DNA of 62,985 nt, taken from assembly GCF_000374085.1 (NCBI RefSeq), contig NZ_KB893556.1, forward strand, positions 1 through 62,985, read 5' to 3'. Below, piece by piece: positions 43,011 to 52,123 of this stretch. The DNA comes from Spirosoma spitsbergense DSM 19989. Its GTDB lineage: Bacteria; Bacteroidota; Bacteroidia; Cytophagales; Spirosomataceae. The first letter of the stretch is position 1, and each line of letters starts with the position of its first letter. A program made the translations under genes and the position numbers. The notes under the pieces are model-generated. The model was not told the DNA's origin and ran no database searches. It saw nothing but the letters and a program-made list of their open reading frames with translations.

Positions 43011-45815
43011 ATGGCACTTGGCGATGGTATCCGGCGCAACATTGCGCATGTGGACCCGGCAGAGCGGGCAATGCTCCGCGACGCACTTATTGAACTAAAC
43101 CAGCGAAAATATCCTGGCTCCCGCAACGATGCCCTACCCGGTGGGGTTAGCTGGTGGTTCAAAATGGACGAAATACACCAGGCTACTCACGTGCATCGCG
43201 GCCCGGAATTCCTACCCTGGCACCGGGAGGTTGTCAACTATATGGAATCACAACTGAGGCTGATAAACCCCCAGTTGTCGATGCACTATTGGGACTGGAC
43301 CCAGGACCCCCGCAGCATTCCCAATGCCAATCTGGGCGGAGGTGTAACGGGCACACTGAATCTATTTTCCGCTGATTTTATGGGATATGGAGGGGCTTCC
43401 CTTAATTTGATTGGCGCCCCCTGGCAGACCGCCGGTTATTATGTGCCGGGTGCCAATCCGCACCGGGACGGGGTGGGCGGAACGGCTGCCGATCCTCCGG
43501 TGGCGGTTAACCGGTCGGTGAATGGATCGCCCATTGGCAGCGACAATGGCGTAATTACGGCTGGCGATTATGCGGTGATGAGGAATTTACTGGAAGCCTC
43601 GCACGATGCCATGCACGGCTTCGTGAATATGGGCGGGCAGCATATTTCCTTTCGCGATCCGTTTGTGTTTCTGCTACACTCCAACGTTGACCGCCTTTTT
43701 GCCAAATGGCAAACCAACCCGACCCATCTGGAACGAGTCGATCCGGCCACCGTATATGGGTCCGAAGCCAACCTGGATGTGTTGGTTTCAGGCCATATTC
43801 AGAACGTCAATCACAACATAGAACCCTGGTCTTCGGGGCACGGCGAGTTCAATGATGCCCGCCCCTGGGCGGCTCCCGAAAGCCAGGGCATTGCCCGTAA
43901 CTACAAGCACCCCTCCATCGTTTTTCCACCCTGCTACGATACCAACGATACGGCCATTCCGCTAGTACAGGTACTCAACAGCGGCTTGCCGCCCGTGGTC
44001 AACTTCAACGATGTACCAACGGGAGAAACGGCGGTACGAGCCGCCATTTTTCGGATTTATGGCTGCGGCAACGTGACCGTCCGGGTAAAAGCGGGCGCTG
44101 GTCCGGCAGTTCCTTTTTCCATCATACATCCCGCTTCGGGAAACGTCGTAGGCCATCACGGGGCCAATCTGTACGTAGATGTTCGTATCTGGCTGGCCTT
44201 CACGGCCGGGGCGGCTATGGTTCCGGTAGCCGATGGTTCAGTTACGTTTGAATGCCCTGAAAATGGCAAAGAGTTTGCCTTCGTACTGAAAGCCAACGCC
44301 ATTAGCCGGCCAAGAGTAGCGGTCATGCTGGCACTCGATCAGTCGGGCAGTATGGCCTGGCCAGCCGGTACATCGGGCGTGAGCCGAATCGACGTGTTGA
44401 AAGATGCTGCCCGTACGTTCATGGAGTTGATTCCGCAAAACAACGGGGTTGGTCTAATTCGCTTCGACCATAATGCCTACGCCGTCAATGACCCGACATT
44501 TCCGGGCCTACCCGTAACCCCAATCACTACCAACGACATCAATCCGGGCCGGGTGGCCGCCATTGCGGCTGCCAATGCCCATACCGTCAATCCGGCGGGT
44601 AATACATCGGTGGGTGATGGCGTGGACCGGGCGCGTCAGATACTTAATGCGCTGCCGATGGGCGATTACGACCGTAAGGCAATGATTGTGCTGACCGACG
44701 GTCTGGAGAATGACCCGCTATGGATAGCCGATGTAACGGGGTCCATCGATAACCGGACATTTGCCATTGGGTTGGGTAACGAAAGCCAGGTGAATACAAC
44801 GGCACTCCGGGCACTGACGCAAAATACGGGCGGGTATCTGCTGCTGACGGGCCTGCTCAGTGCCTCCATTGACGATTATTTCCGGCTGCGAAAGTACTTC
44901 CAGCAGATTCTGTCGGGCGTTACCAACAATAGTATTATCCTCGACCCATCCGGTTCCATTGCCCCCGGCACCGAAGTTCGTATTCCCTTCCGGCTGAATG
45001 AAGCCGATATTGACTGCACTGCCCTGCTGATGCTGGATGAGAACGTGGTTGAGTTTTACCTCGAAACGCCGGATGGTAAACTCATCAGGCCCGCCGATGC
45101 GCCCGGACTGGGGATTTCCTACATCGTGGGTACGCAGAACAAATACTACCGCTTCACCCTGCCAGTGGCCGTAGGGGCTGGTCAGCAATCGGGTGTCTGG
45201 CAGGTAGTATTGCGGGTGAACGACGACGACTTCAAGAAAACACTTTCGGTCATGCGTCGCCGGAAGGATGAGCGGTTTCAGGCATTTGCCACGCACGGAG
45301 CACGGTACAGTGTTGTCATCGATACCTACTCGAACCTGAGAATGTCGGCTAGGTCGGGCCAGAACGGCTACGAGCCGGGTGCTACGCTGACGTTCCAGAC
45401 CACGCTGACGGAGTACGGCATTCCGGTTGAACACCGGGCGCAGGCGCAGGTGGAACTAACCCGCCCCGGAAACTCATTGATTACGCTGCCCCTAAACGAA
45501 GTTGAACCAGGCCTTTTTGAGGCTACTACCCAGGCTACGACTGCCGGGATATATTATGCCCGGTTCATGGCCAGGGGGGTTACCTGGCGTGGTGTGCCTT
45601 TTACCCGCGAACAGTCGGCTACGGCAGCCGTATGGGCGGGAGGAAATCAACCGTACCAGCCGCCCCGTGGCACGACCGGAAAAGAGGATTTGTGCCGCCT
45701 GCTGACTTGTTTGCTGAGTGAAAAAAACCTCTCCAAAGAGTTTGAAGAAAGGCTGAAAAAGGAAGGTATCAACCTCAATGGTATCCGGCAATGCGTTAAA
45801 TCCATCTGTGGTTGA
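43011..45815 (+). CDS. Tyrosinase fused to a von Willebrand factor A domain
   Basis: The 934-residue protein starts with a tyrosinase domain with both copper sites: His56, His60 and/or His62, and His71 (DEIHQATHVHRGPEFLPWHR) for CuA, and His198, His202 and His223 (SHDAMHGF and FLLHSNVDRLFAKW) for CuB. After a beta-rich linker, a vWA domain begins near residue 437 with a complete MIDAS start (ALDQSGSMAWP, Asp443, Ser445, Ser447) and VLTDGLENDP (Asp563). A beta-sandwich tail and a C-terminal helix with four Cys follow. No signal peptide is visible. Tyrosinases hydroxylate phenols to o-quinones with O2, using two copper ions. No other copper-island gene I know carries this fusion; the linked vWA could bind a partner or matrix. 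Confidence 0.88.
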   Translation: MALGDGIRRNIAHVDPAERAMLRDALIELNQRKYPGSRNDALPGGVSWWFKMDEIHQATHVHRGPEFLPWHREVVNYMESQLRLINPQLSMHYWDWTQDPRSIPNANLGGGVTGTLNLFSADFMGYGGASLNLIGAPWQTAGYYVPGANPHRDGVGGTAADPPVAVNRSVNGSPIGSDNGVITAGDYAVMRNLLEASHDAMHGFVNMGGQHISFRDPFVFLLHSNVDRLFAKWQTNPTHLERVDPATVYGSEANLDVLVSGHIQNVNHNIEPWSSGHGEFNDARPWAAPESQGIARNYKHPSIVFPPCYDTNDTAIPLVQVLNSGLPPVVNFNDVPTGETAVRAAIFRIYGCGNVTVRVKAGAGPAVPFSIIHPASGNVVGHHGANLYVDVRIWLAFTAGAAMVPVADGSVTFECPENGKEFAFVLKANAISRPRVAVMLALDQSGSMAWPAGTSGVSRIDVLKDAARTFMELIPQNNGVGLIRFDHNAYAVNDPTFPGLPVTPITTNDINPGRVAAIAAANAHTVNPAGNTSVGDGVDRARQILNALPMGDYDRKAMIVLTDGLENDPLWIADVTGSIDNRTFAIGLGNESQVNTTALRALTQNTGGYLLLTGLLSASIDDYFRLRKYFQQILSGVTNNSIILDPSGSIAPGTEVRIPFRLNEADIDCTALLMLDENVVEFYLETPDGKLIRPADAPGLGISYIVGTQNKYYRFTLPVAVGAGQQSGVWQVVLRVNDDDFKKTLSVMRRRKDERFQAFATHGARYSVVIDTYSNLRMSARSGQNGYEPGATLTFQTTLTEYGIPVEHRAQAQVELTRPGNSLITLPLNEVEPGLFEATTQATTAGIYYARFMARGVTWRGVPFTREQSATAAVWAGGNQPYQPPRGTTGKEDLCRLLTCLLSEKNLSKEFEERLKKEGINLNGIRQCVKSICG

Positions 45816-45910
45816 CCGAATAGGGAAACAGGCCTGTCAGCCGTTGTTCGGGAAACCTTTTTGGCTATGACTGCTGTCAAAGGACCTGAATTTCTCAGGT
45901 TGGCGTACTC

Positions 45911-45962
45911 AAAATAACGTCCTGCCAACTATACTCAGGCATAGTTGGCAGGACATTATTTT
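45911..45962. terminator. Bidirectional terminator after the tyrosinase gene
   Basis: GTCCTGCCAACTAT / ATAGTTGGCAGGAC (45919-45932 and 45941-45954) around an 8-nt loop, with AAAATAA before and ATTATTTT after. It separates the convergent tyrosinase and Cus-operon units. The rest of the 45816-46139 gap has no gene. Confidence 0.9.
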
Positions 45963-46139
45963 GAGTCTATTGGCTGTTCATTACTCCTTTGCAAATTTCT
46001 CTGAGCGAATTACAAAATCATCGGGTGTATGCGTCTGGTTGATCGTATCCGGTCATTTTTACACGATGAATGTGCAACAAATGCCTGTCCCCACTACGTA
46101 TATGAACGGTTAATGTTGTCGTTGCCAGCCCAAAACTGT

Positions 46140-46280
46140 TTATTGAATCACTTCCTTCGTTTCCCCGCAGGTCAGCATCTGTTCGCCGAAATAGGGATTA
46201 CGGAGGGGCTTTTTATCACTCAGCCAGTAGGCACCTCTGCCGTTCCGGGCCATCGGACAGAACTGGTACCGATAGCTCAT
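46140..46280 (-). pseudogene. DUF3347 C-terminal fragment, copy of the adaptor 3' end
   Basis: The 46-codon frame reads YRYQFCPMARNGRGAYWLSD, then LRNPYFGEQMLTCGETKEVI, nearly identical to the C-terminus of the adaptor encoded at 47594. The nucleotide match covers about 140 bp and stops upstream of the fragment. The full DUF3347 gene is not present here. It is a remnant of a duplicated adaptor or DUF3347 gene. The overlapping plus-strand frame in the same region is a shadow. Confidence 0.8.
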
Positions 46281-46419
46281 CCCGTCAACTGGTGGCTGAT
46301 CAAAACGGGGTTGAAGGAAAAAATGTATGTAGATGTCAGTCAGAAATTATTTCCCAATAGCCCTACTCCGTATAAAAATGGTTTCTAATGGTTCTGATAG
46401 GCTACGGATGGGCTGTTCA

Positions 46420-47577
46420 TTATACACTGTTGAAAATCTTGTTCAGACACTGCTCAAGTACCGGGATGGACACCTCTATGTCCTGACCGATTGCCGTGTA
46501 ATCTACCGGATCAACCTCGTCTTTGCTATAGGCTGAGTAGTGTAGACCCAGTAATTGAGCTAAATAAAGAAAATGAGTGGGCGCGTATGCCCCGGCAAAC
46601 AACTCGAAAAGATGCGTACCTGGTTCACACCAGAGCAGGTTAGTAAACGATGCCCCATGAGGCCCCATAATGAATGAGGCATTATGGTAAATGGCATATT
46701 GGTCGGCCAGTGATCGGGGTTTGTCTTCTACGATAATAAAATTGTAGGTTAGTAACAAGGTAATAAGTGCTTCTTCATTCAAAACCCGTCGCCGACCGGC
46801 ACGGCAAATATAGACCCGGGTGCGGGCCGTGCGTGGCGTTTGAATTAGTGGGGCAAGGTGTTTTTTTAGCAGACGCACATCCGCCGGATTCTGATGGGTC
46901 CAATTATCGTGATTACCCAGATAACAGCTGTCGGTTTGCACCCTAACCCGTCGGCTGTCTACAACCTGGTCGGGACTAAAGCCCATTAAATGCAGGAATT
47001 CGCGCTCGTAATTAGTACCAATCAGCGGATAGGATACGATAGCCTGTTGAAAATCCTCAGCACTAACGGATTCTTTCATACGGCATAATTTGGCGGCCAC
47101 CAGAAAAATAAAATCATAATAGCCTACAAAGAAATTGCCGTCAAAATAATGACCAAATGGCGCCAACAGCACCTTAGTCCTCAATAACGGCCTTTTTCTT
47201 AACTTAAAACCGTCCAGCAGCGCATCACTCGTCCAGTAGTCCGTATTCAGGATTTTTCTGCCGGTCATCAGTAGTCCGCACCGTAAAACTGTCGCCTGTC
47301 TGCTGTCTACCGTGTAATGCCAGACCAGTGAGGAAGCGGTACTGATTTCTGTTTCCGAAAAGATAATCCGGTTCGGGTTGTCCACGGCACGTACTTCGGG
47401 AAGCAGCGTATATCCCTCAGGATGGAGGGCGTTCAGGTAGGGATTTAGGTAAGCTACGGTTTGGTCTTTGGATAGAAATTCGTATCCGAACGAATCCGCC
47501 AGGTGAGCAGCCAGCTGCTGAAGCCATTTCCTGCCCTGGTTGCGGATGTGCCATACGACTGCTTTGAGCGTTTTCAT
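46420..47577 (-). CDS. GT61-family glycosyltransferase (DUF563)
   Basis: I start at ATG 47577. The 385-residue protein has the DUF563/GT61 region in its C-terminal half: RVYICRAGRRRVLNEEALIT, then IIVEDKPRSLADQYAIYHNA and FIMGPHGASFTNLLWCEPGT. Such enzymes transfer sugars (for example xylose or N-acetylhexosamine) to glycans. Its place as last gene of the Cus-type operon is unexpected. It may be a passenger, or modify a surface polymer in response to metal. The gene follows the adaptor stop by 16 bp. Confidence 0.78.
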   Translation of the reverse strand: MKTLKAVVWHIRNQGRKWLQQLAAHLADSFGYEFLSKDQTVAYLNPYLNALHPEGYTLLPEVRAVDNPNRIIFSETEISTASSLVWHYTVDSRQATVLRCGLLMTGRKILNTDYWTSDALLDGFKLRKRPLLRTKVLLAPFGHYFDGNFFVGYYDFIFLVAAKLCRMKESVSAEDFQQAIVSYPLIGTNYEREFLHLMGFSPDQVVDSRRVRVQTDSCYLGNHDNWTHQNPADVRLLKKHLAPLIQTPRTARTRVYICRAGRRRVLNEEALITLLLTYNFIIVEDKPRSLADQYAIYHNASFIMGPHGASFTNLLWCEPGTHLFELFAGAYAPTHFLYLAQLLGLHYSAYSKDEVDPVDYTAIGQDIEVSIPVLEQCLNKIFNSV

Positions 47578-47593
47578 GTGATGTACCAATTAC

Positions 47594-49393
47594 TTATTGA
47601 ATCACTTCCTTCGTTTCCCCGCAGGTTAGCATCTGCTCCCCGAAATAGGGGTTACGAATCGGCTTTTTGTCACTCAGCCAGTAAGCGCCTTTATTATTTT
47701 GAGCCATTGGGCAGAACTGGCGGTAAACCGGCTTCTCCGTGATGCCGAAGGCTTTTACGCTCTGATACAGGACGTCCTCAAACCGGGCGTAGGCCATGCG
47801 CTGCTTTTCTACATCGTCCCCCAGGCGAATGCTTTTCAGAGCCGTGTTCATAGCGTTCAACTGCGTCATCCAGGCCGTATGCGCGGCCCCCGACAACTGC
47901 ATCATATCGACTCCCGATAGTGATTTCGCCACCTCGTCGGCGGCTGCTTTCGCCTTTTTTGTATCGCTATTGATTAAGGTTTCGGTGAGTTTCAACGATG
48001 CGTCATACACCGCCGTAAGCTGCTTTTTAAAGGCAGGAGATACAGTTGACGTATTTACTGGATTCGCTGATTTTACGGGCGTTGGCTGCTTGTTTTTAGC
48101 TACCGGCACCGGGTTCGACTCAATGGTTGGGGTGGTTTTAACGCCTTCCGTATCCACCTGCTTCGTAAACGGGTTGATGCCTTTTTTAAGGACCATTTCG
48201 CTGTATAGCAGATAGGCCCCCGACATGGCTATAGTTTCGCTACCAGTAAGTCCGCCCGTGATGGCTACCCGCTGGTCAGTTTCGGTACCGGTTTGCACCC
48301 GGCGGGGCTGGAAGGTATTGGTATCAGTCTGCACAAACACTACTGCCCCCTCCCCCGACCGTACCACGGCTTCGGCGGGCAGGGTCAGGCCGCGCTGTAC
48401 GCCATGCCGGATGGTGACCCGCGCCTGCTGTCCCGGCTGAAGCTGCCCACCCGGATTGGGCAGCACCGCCCGCAGGGTTAACACCTGGCTCCCGGCCTGG
48501 TATTCGGGATTGATAAACGCTACCCGCGCCGTCAGGTTCTGCGCCCCTTCGTTGCCCACTACCTGCACCGGCAGGCGGTCGCCCACCTTCACGTAGCCCG
48601 ATTCCCCGGCATATAGTTCGGCTTCGACCCAAAGCTGACTCAGATTCACCAACCGATACAGCAACGCGCCTTCCGCTACGTATTGCCCCTCGCTAACGGC
48701 TATCTCGGTCACGGTGCCGCCCGATGGGGCCACAAATGGGATGCGTGACTGCACCGTTTTGGTTTTTGCCAACAAACTAATCTGGGCCGGGGTCATGCCG
48801 TAGAGCCGAAGTTTCTGCTCAGCCGCCTGTCGAAACTGGGTGTATCGTTTTTCCGCCGGGAAGGCCTGCTCCTGCTGGAGAGCCACCAGATATTCCTGCT
48901 GGTCGGTAAGCAGCGACTCGCTGTATATCTCGTAGAGCACCTGCCCGCGTCGCACTACCTGACCCGCTTCTTTCACGTACAGCCGTTCGATACGCCCCGC
49001 CACGCGGCTGCTAATGACTTCTGCTTTTTCCTGGTTAGCGGCAAGGCGGGCGTTCAGCACGGTGCTGTTGCCGATGCTGCCAGTGGATACGGGCTGTGCC
49101 GTAACGTTGGCGAGCTGTATCTGGCTTTCGCTCAGGACGAGCGAGGTATTGGTAGCATCGTTTTTTTTAATCGGCACCAAGTCCATACCGCAAATGGGGC
49201 AGGAACCGGGTGCGTCCTGCACAATCTGAGGGTGCATCGGGCAGGTATACTGTGTTCCGGCCGGATGCTGGTGGCCTTCGAGGTGTTGGTTCAGGGCGAC
49301 GGTCGAATCAGTGGTTTGCTGTGAGTCGTTCTGTTTGGTACAGGCAACCAGCGTCAGCAGCATAAACCCGTAAATTATGTTGAGATAGTTCAT
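47594..49393 (-). CDS. cusB: Heavy-metal RND adaptor with HMBD and DUF3347 domains
   Basis: A lipoprotein-type leader (LLTLVACTKQ) precedes a heavy-metal-binding domain (YTCPMHPQIVQDAPGSCPIC, GMDLV), then the lipoyl, helical hairpin and barrel domains of an adaptor. A linker rich in Pro/Thr follows, then a C-terminal DUF3347 domain (VYRQFCPMAQNNKGAYWLSD, QMLTCGETKEV). The Cys-Met-His motif and the DUF3347 Cys residues suit Cu or Ag binding. At 599 residues it is longer than simple CusB. It is downstream of a second, distinct adaptor in the same operon. Confidence 0.9.
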   Translation of the reverse strand: MNYLNIIYGFMLLTLVACTKQNDSQQTTDSTVALNQHLEGHQHPAGTQYTCPMHPQIVQDAPGSCPICGMDLVPIKKNDATNTSLVLSESQIQLANVTAQPVSTGSIGNSTVLNARLAANQEKAEVISSRVAGRIERLYVKEAGQVVRRGQVLYEIYSESLLTDQQEYLVALQQEQAFPAEKRYTQFRQAAEQKLRLYGMTPAQISLLAKTKTVQSRIPFVAPSGGTVTEIAVSEGQYVAEGALLYRLVNLSQLWVEAELYAGESGYVKVGDRLPVQVVGNEGAQNLTARVAFINPEYQAGSQVLTLRAVLPNPGGQLQPGQQARVTIRHGVQRGLTLPAEAVVRSGEGAVVFVQTDTNTFQPRRVQTGTETDQRVAITGGLTGSETIAMSGAYLLYSEMVLKKGINPFTKQVDTEGVKTTPTIESNPVPVAKNKQPTPVKSANPVNTSTVSPAFKKQLTAVYDASLKLTETLINSDTKKAKAAADEVAKSLSGVDMMQLSGAAHTAWMTQLNAMNTALKSIRLGDDVEKQRMAYARFEDVLYQSVKAFGITEKPVYRQFCPMAQNNKGAYWLSDKKPIRNPYFGEQMLTCGETKEVIQ

Positions 49394-50841
49394 TTTTTGG
49401 CGGCTACGTTGACAAAACTTTCGCTATCGATTAAAAACTGAGCATCCCGGGCTACGGACTGATCGGCGGTCAACCCGCCCGTAATGGCGATTTGACCGCC
49501 CACCTGCGGGCCGGTCTGCACCCGAACGGGTTGGAAAATACCGTTACCCGTTTGTAAAAAAGCCACCTGTTCGTTCCCCAAATCCAGTACGGCTGCGGCC
49601 GGAAGCCACAGCCCTTCGGTGGCCGGTCGGCGAATGTCGGCATGGGCCAACTGACCTACGCGGATACGGTTGCTACCGGATAAATAAGCCCGTATCGTCG
49701 TAAAGCGGGCACCATTTTCCAGGAACGGCACCACCAGACTCACCCGCGCCGGACGCGGGGGCTGGCCAGTCTGATCGAAGCTGATGGTAAGCGGGTCACC
49801 TACTTTGATACCGGCAGCATCGCGGGCATACAACCGAAACTCCGCCCATAACCGGCTGCCGTTTACTACCCGAAATAACGTTTGTCCGGTAGATACATAC
49901 TGCCCCTCCCGCAACAGCAACGGCGACGTTCCCGCCATCCCCCCGGCAGCTGGTGCGGGTTGCGCAAACGTAATTTCGTCCGTGCCTGACCCGGCAGCAT
50001 TGGTACCCATCCCGCCCCCGTTCATGCCGCTTCCCGACTGTGCAACCCCCGTTTGGGAGGGTGCGGCTGGTGCCGGGGTTGTTGCTTCTACCACGTAGCC
50101 ATCGTAAGGACTGAATACGGCTAATGAATAACTTGGCTTATGGGTGTTGACGAGGGTGGCAATCTGGCCGTCCATTACCCCCAATAGTCGGAGTTTTTGC
50201 TTCGCTGCGGCAATCAGGGGCGCGTTGTTCGCATCGGATTCGAGTAGGTAAACCAACTCGCGCTGGGCCGTGACGATATCGGGGCTGTAGAGTTCGAGAA
50301 GTTTCTGTCCTTTCCGAATCGGCTGGAAATTATAGCGGACATACAATTTCTCGATGCGCCCGCCAAACCGGGCCGGAATGGTGTAGAGTCGGCGGGTGTC
50401 ATACGTAATGATGCCATTGGCGTTCACGGTAAGGGGTTCGCTGCGTCGTACGGGTTCTACGGTGCCGATGTTGGCCACCACAACCGAGTTGGTCGGCTTG
50501 AGCAATGCTTTCAGGTCGGCAGTTACGGCCATGCTGTCGCCACCACCTGCCGGATGCTTTTGCACCAAGTCCATGCCGCAAATGGGGCAGGAGCCGGGTG
50601 CATCCTGCACGATCTGGGGGTGCATGGGGCAGGTGTACTGAACGGCTTCGGCCCCGTGATTGTGGGCGGGCCGGTCGCTGGTAATGGGGCGGTCCCGCAC
50701 CGGCGTACCGGTCGCACGGTTTGCCGGGGAACTACTTTCCTTGTTCTCCGTAGATGACTGGCAGCCGGTCATTACCAGCAGCAGTCCAGCCAGCGTGCCG
50801 GACAGCCAGCGCATCCGTCTATTTCTCCAGTTCTTTTTCAT
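49390..50841 (-). CDS. cusB: Heavy-metal RND adaptor with HMBD domain
   Basis: The 483-residue lipoprotein (LLLVMTGCQSS) has the heavy-metal-binding domain VQYTCPMHPQIVQDAPGSCP near residue 75 and the standard adaptor order: lipoyl half, helical hairpin, second lipoyl half with FSPYDGYVVEATT and membrane-proximal barrel. A Gly/Met/Pro-rich insertion is present (GMNGGGMGTNAAG). It overlaps the next adaptor gene by 4 bp and the TolC gene by 23 bp. Two adaptors in one operon may form a mixed hexamer with CusA. Confidence 0.9.
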   Translation of the reverse strand: MKKNWRNRRMRWLSGTLAGLLLVMTGCQSSTENKESSSPANRATGTPVRDRPITSDRPAHNHGAEAVQYTCPMHPQIVQDAPGSCPICGMDLVQKHPAGGGDSMAVTADLKALLKPTNSVVVANIGTVEPVRRSEPLTVNANGIITYDTRRLYTIPARFGGRIEKLYVRYNFQPIRKGQKLLELYSPDIVTAQRELVYLLESDANNAPLIAAAKQKLRLLGVMDGQIATLVNTHKPSYSLAVFSPYDGYVVEATTPAPAAPSQTGVAQSGSGMNGGGMGTNAAGSGTDEITFAQPAPAAGGMAGTSPLLLREGQYVSTGQTLFRVVNGSRLWAEFRLYARDAAGIKVGDPLTISFDQTGQPPRPARVSLVVPFLENGARFTTIRAYLSGSNRIRVGQLAHADIRRPATEGLWLPAAAVLDLGNEQVAFLQTGNGIFQPVRVQTGPQVGGQIAITGGLTADQSVARDAQFLIDSESFVNVAAKK

Positions 50842-52123
50842 AACTCACAATCATGCGATAATAATCCTGCAACCGGTTCAGGTAGTCCATCTGGGTCATA
50901 TTCAGTGTTTCCCAGGCGTCGATTACCAGGGGCAACTCGCTTTTATTCTGTTCGTAGGCAATAAGCTGGGTGTCGTAGTTTCGGCGCAGAGCGGGAATAA
51001 TCCGGGTTTCGTAATTACCCAGCTGCGTTCTTAGCGCTCGAATGTCGGTGAGCATCTGGGCAACCATACCCTGGGTATCATTAAGCATGCCTTCCCGCTC
51101 GGCCCGCATGGCCTGTATATCCAGTTGCATCCCTTTAATTTCGGCTTTGTAGCCCCTCGATGCCCAGGGTACAATCGGAATCGAAATCATACCCATGGCC
51201 GTGAACATCTGCGGCATCATTCGGCTCAGGGGAGACATATGACTGAAACTCAGTCGAAGATCGGGTTTCACCTGTGCCCGCTGCGCTTCGATACCTGCCT
51301 GCATACTCAAAATCTGACGATCGATGCGCTGAATATCGGAGCGGGCCTCCCCAATTTCTTCCGTCGTCGGCAGCATCAGTCCCGGTTCTTGTGGGCGGTA
51401 GGTGGTGTCAATTTGAAACGTGTCCGTTTTAGATCGGTTCATCAGTGTATTCAGGCCAATGCGTTTACGGACCGCGTTGCTTTCGTTCATGATCAGCATA
51501 TTGGCCAGTTCGTCGAGTCGTCCCTGTGCTTTATAAATACTCCCCAAACTGCCCTGCTGGTACGGGTAGCGGATGTCGGCCAGCTTTTTAGCCAGTTGCA
51601 GAATGCGCTGGTTTTCGAGCAAAATGGTCCGCTGTTTTCCCAGTACAAGCCAGTCATAATAAAGCTGTCGGGCATCACTGCGAAGCTGGTTGAGCGTAAC
51701 ACCCCGGCTGGCTTCCTCAATGGCCGCTTTCGACTGTTGGTAGACCTGCGTAGCGCGTTGTTTAGCCCCGTTGGGAATGTCCTGCTCAGCGGCCACCATA
51801 ATATTGCCCCGGTTTTGCGCTTCCACCGTTTGTCCCGGATACGGCATCATGAATGTCCCCAGCCCCACCATCGGGGCCATCCAGCTACGCGCCCCCTCGG
51901 CATAAGCACGGGCAGCAGCCGCCCGGCTGCCGTAGGGTTTCAGCAGTGGATTGTCCTGATCGATACGAACCAGGATACTGTCGAGCGGCAGTACGGACTG
52001 CGCCTGACTCAGGCTATTCGTCAGGACAAAAAACACACAGCTAATTAGCCAGGGCAACCGGCTAACAACCGCCTTAATGGGATGCCGCCAGTACATCAAG
52101 TTTGCCGAATTTTCGGAGTTCAT
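50819..52123 (-). CDS. cusC: TolC-family outer-membrane factor of the Cus operon
   Basis: The 434-residue protein has a signal region (VSRLPWLISCVFFVLTNSLS) and two helical-hairpin repeats with the usual layout, including RSWMAPMVGLGTFMMPYPGQ and SHMSPLSRMMPQMFTAMGMI, both Met-rich. The start is unsure: its ATG at 52123 overlaps CusA by 50 bp, and an internal ATG at 52096 gives a leader as well. It makes the outer-membrane channel for this pump. Confidence 0.88.
   Translation of the reverse strand: MNSENSANLMYWRHPIKAVVSRLPWLISCVFFVLTNSLSQAQSVLPLDSILVRIDQDNPLLKPYGSRAAAARAYAEGARSWMAPMVGLGTFMMPYPGQTVEAQNRGNIMVAAEQDIPNGAKQRATQVYQQSKAAIEEASRGVTLNQLRSDARQLYYDWLVLGKQRTILLENQRILQLAKKLADIRYPYQQGSLGSIYKAQGRLDELANMLIMNESNAVRKRIGLNTLMNRSKTDTFQIDTTYRPQEPGLMLPTTEEIGEARSDIQRIDRQILSMQAGIEAQRAQVKPDLRLSFSHMSPLSRMMPQMFTAMGMISIPIVPWASRGYKAEIKGMQLDIQAMRAEREGMLNDTQGMVAQMLTDIRALRTQLGNYETRIIPALRRNYDTQLIAYEQNKSELPLVIDAWETLNMTQMDYLNRLQDYYRMIVSYEKELEK

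Noticed and set aside
46029..46388. A 119-codon plus-strand ORF near the duplicated adaptor end
   Set aside because: It is the opposite-strand shadow of the DUF3347 fragment.
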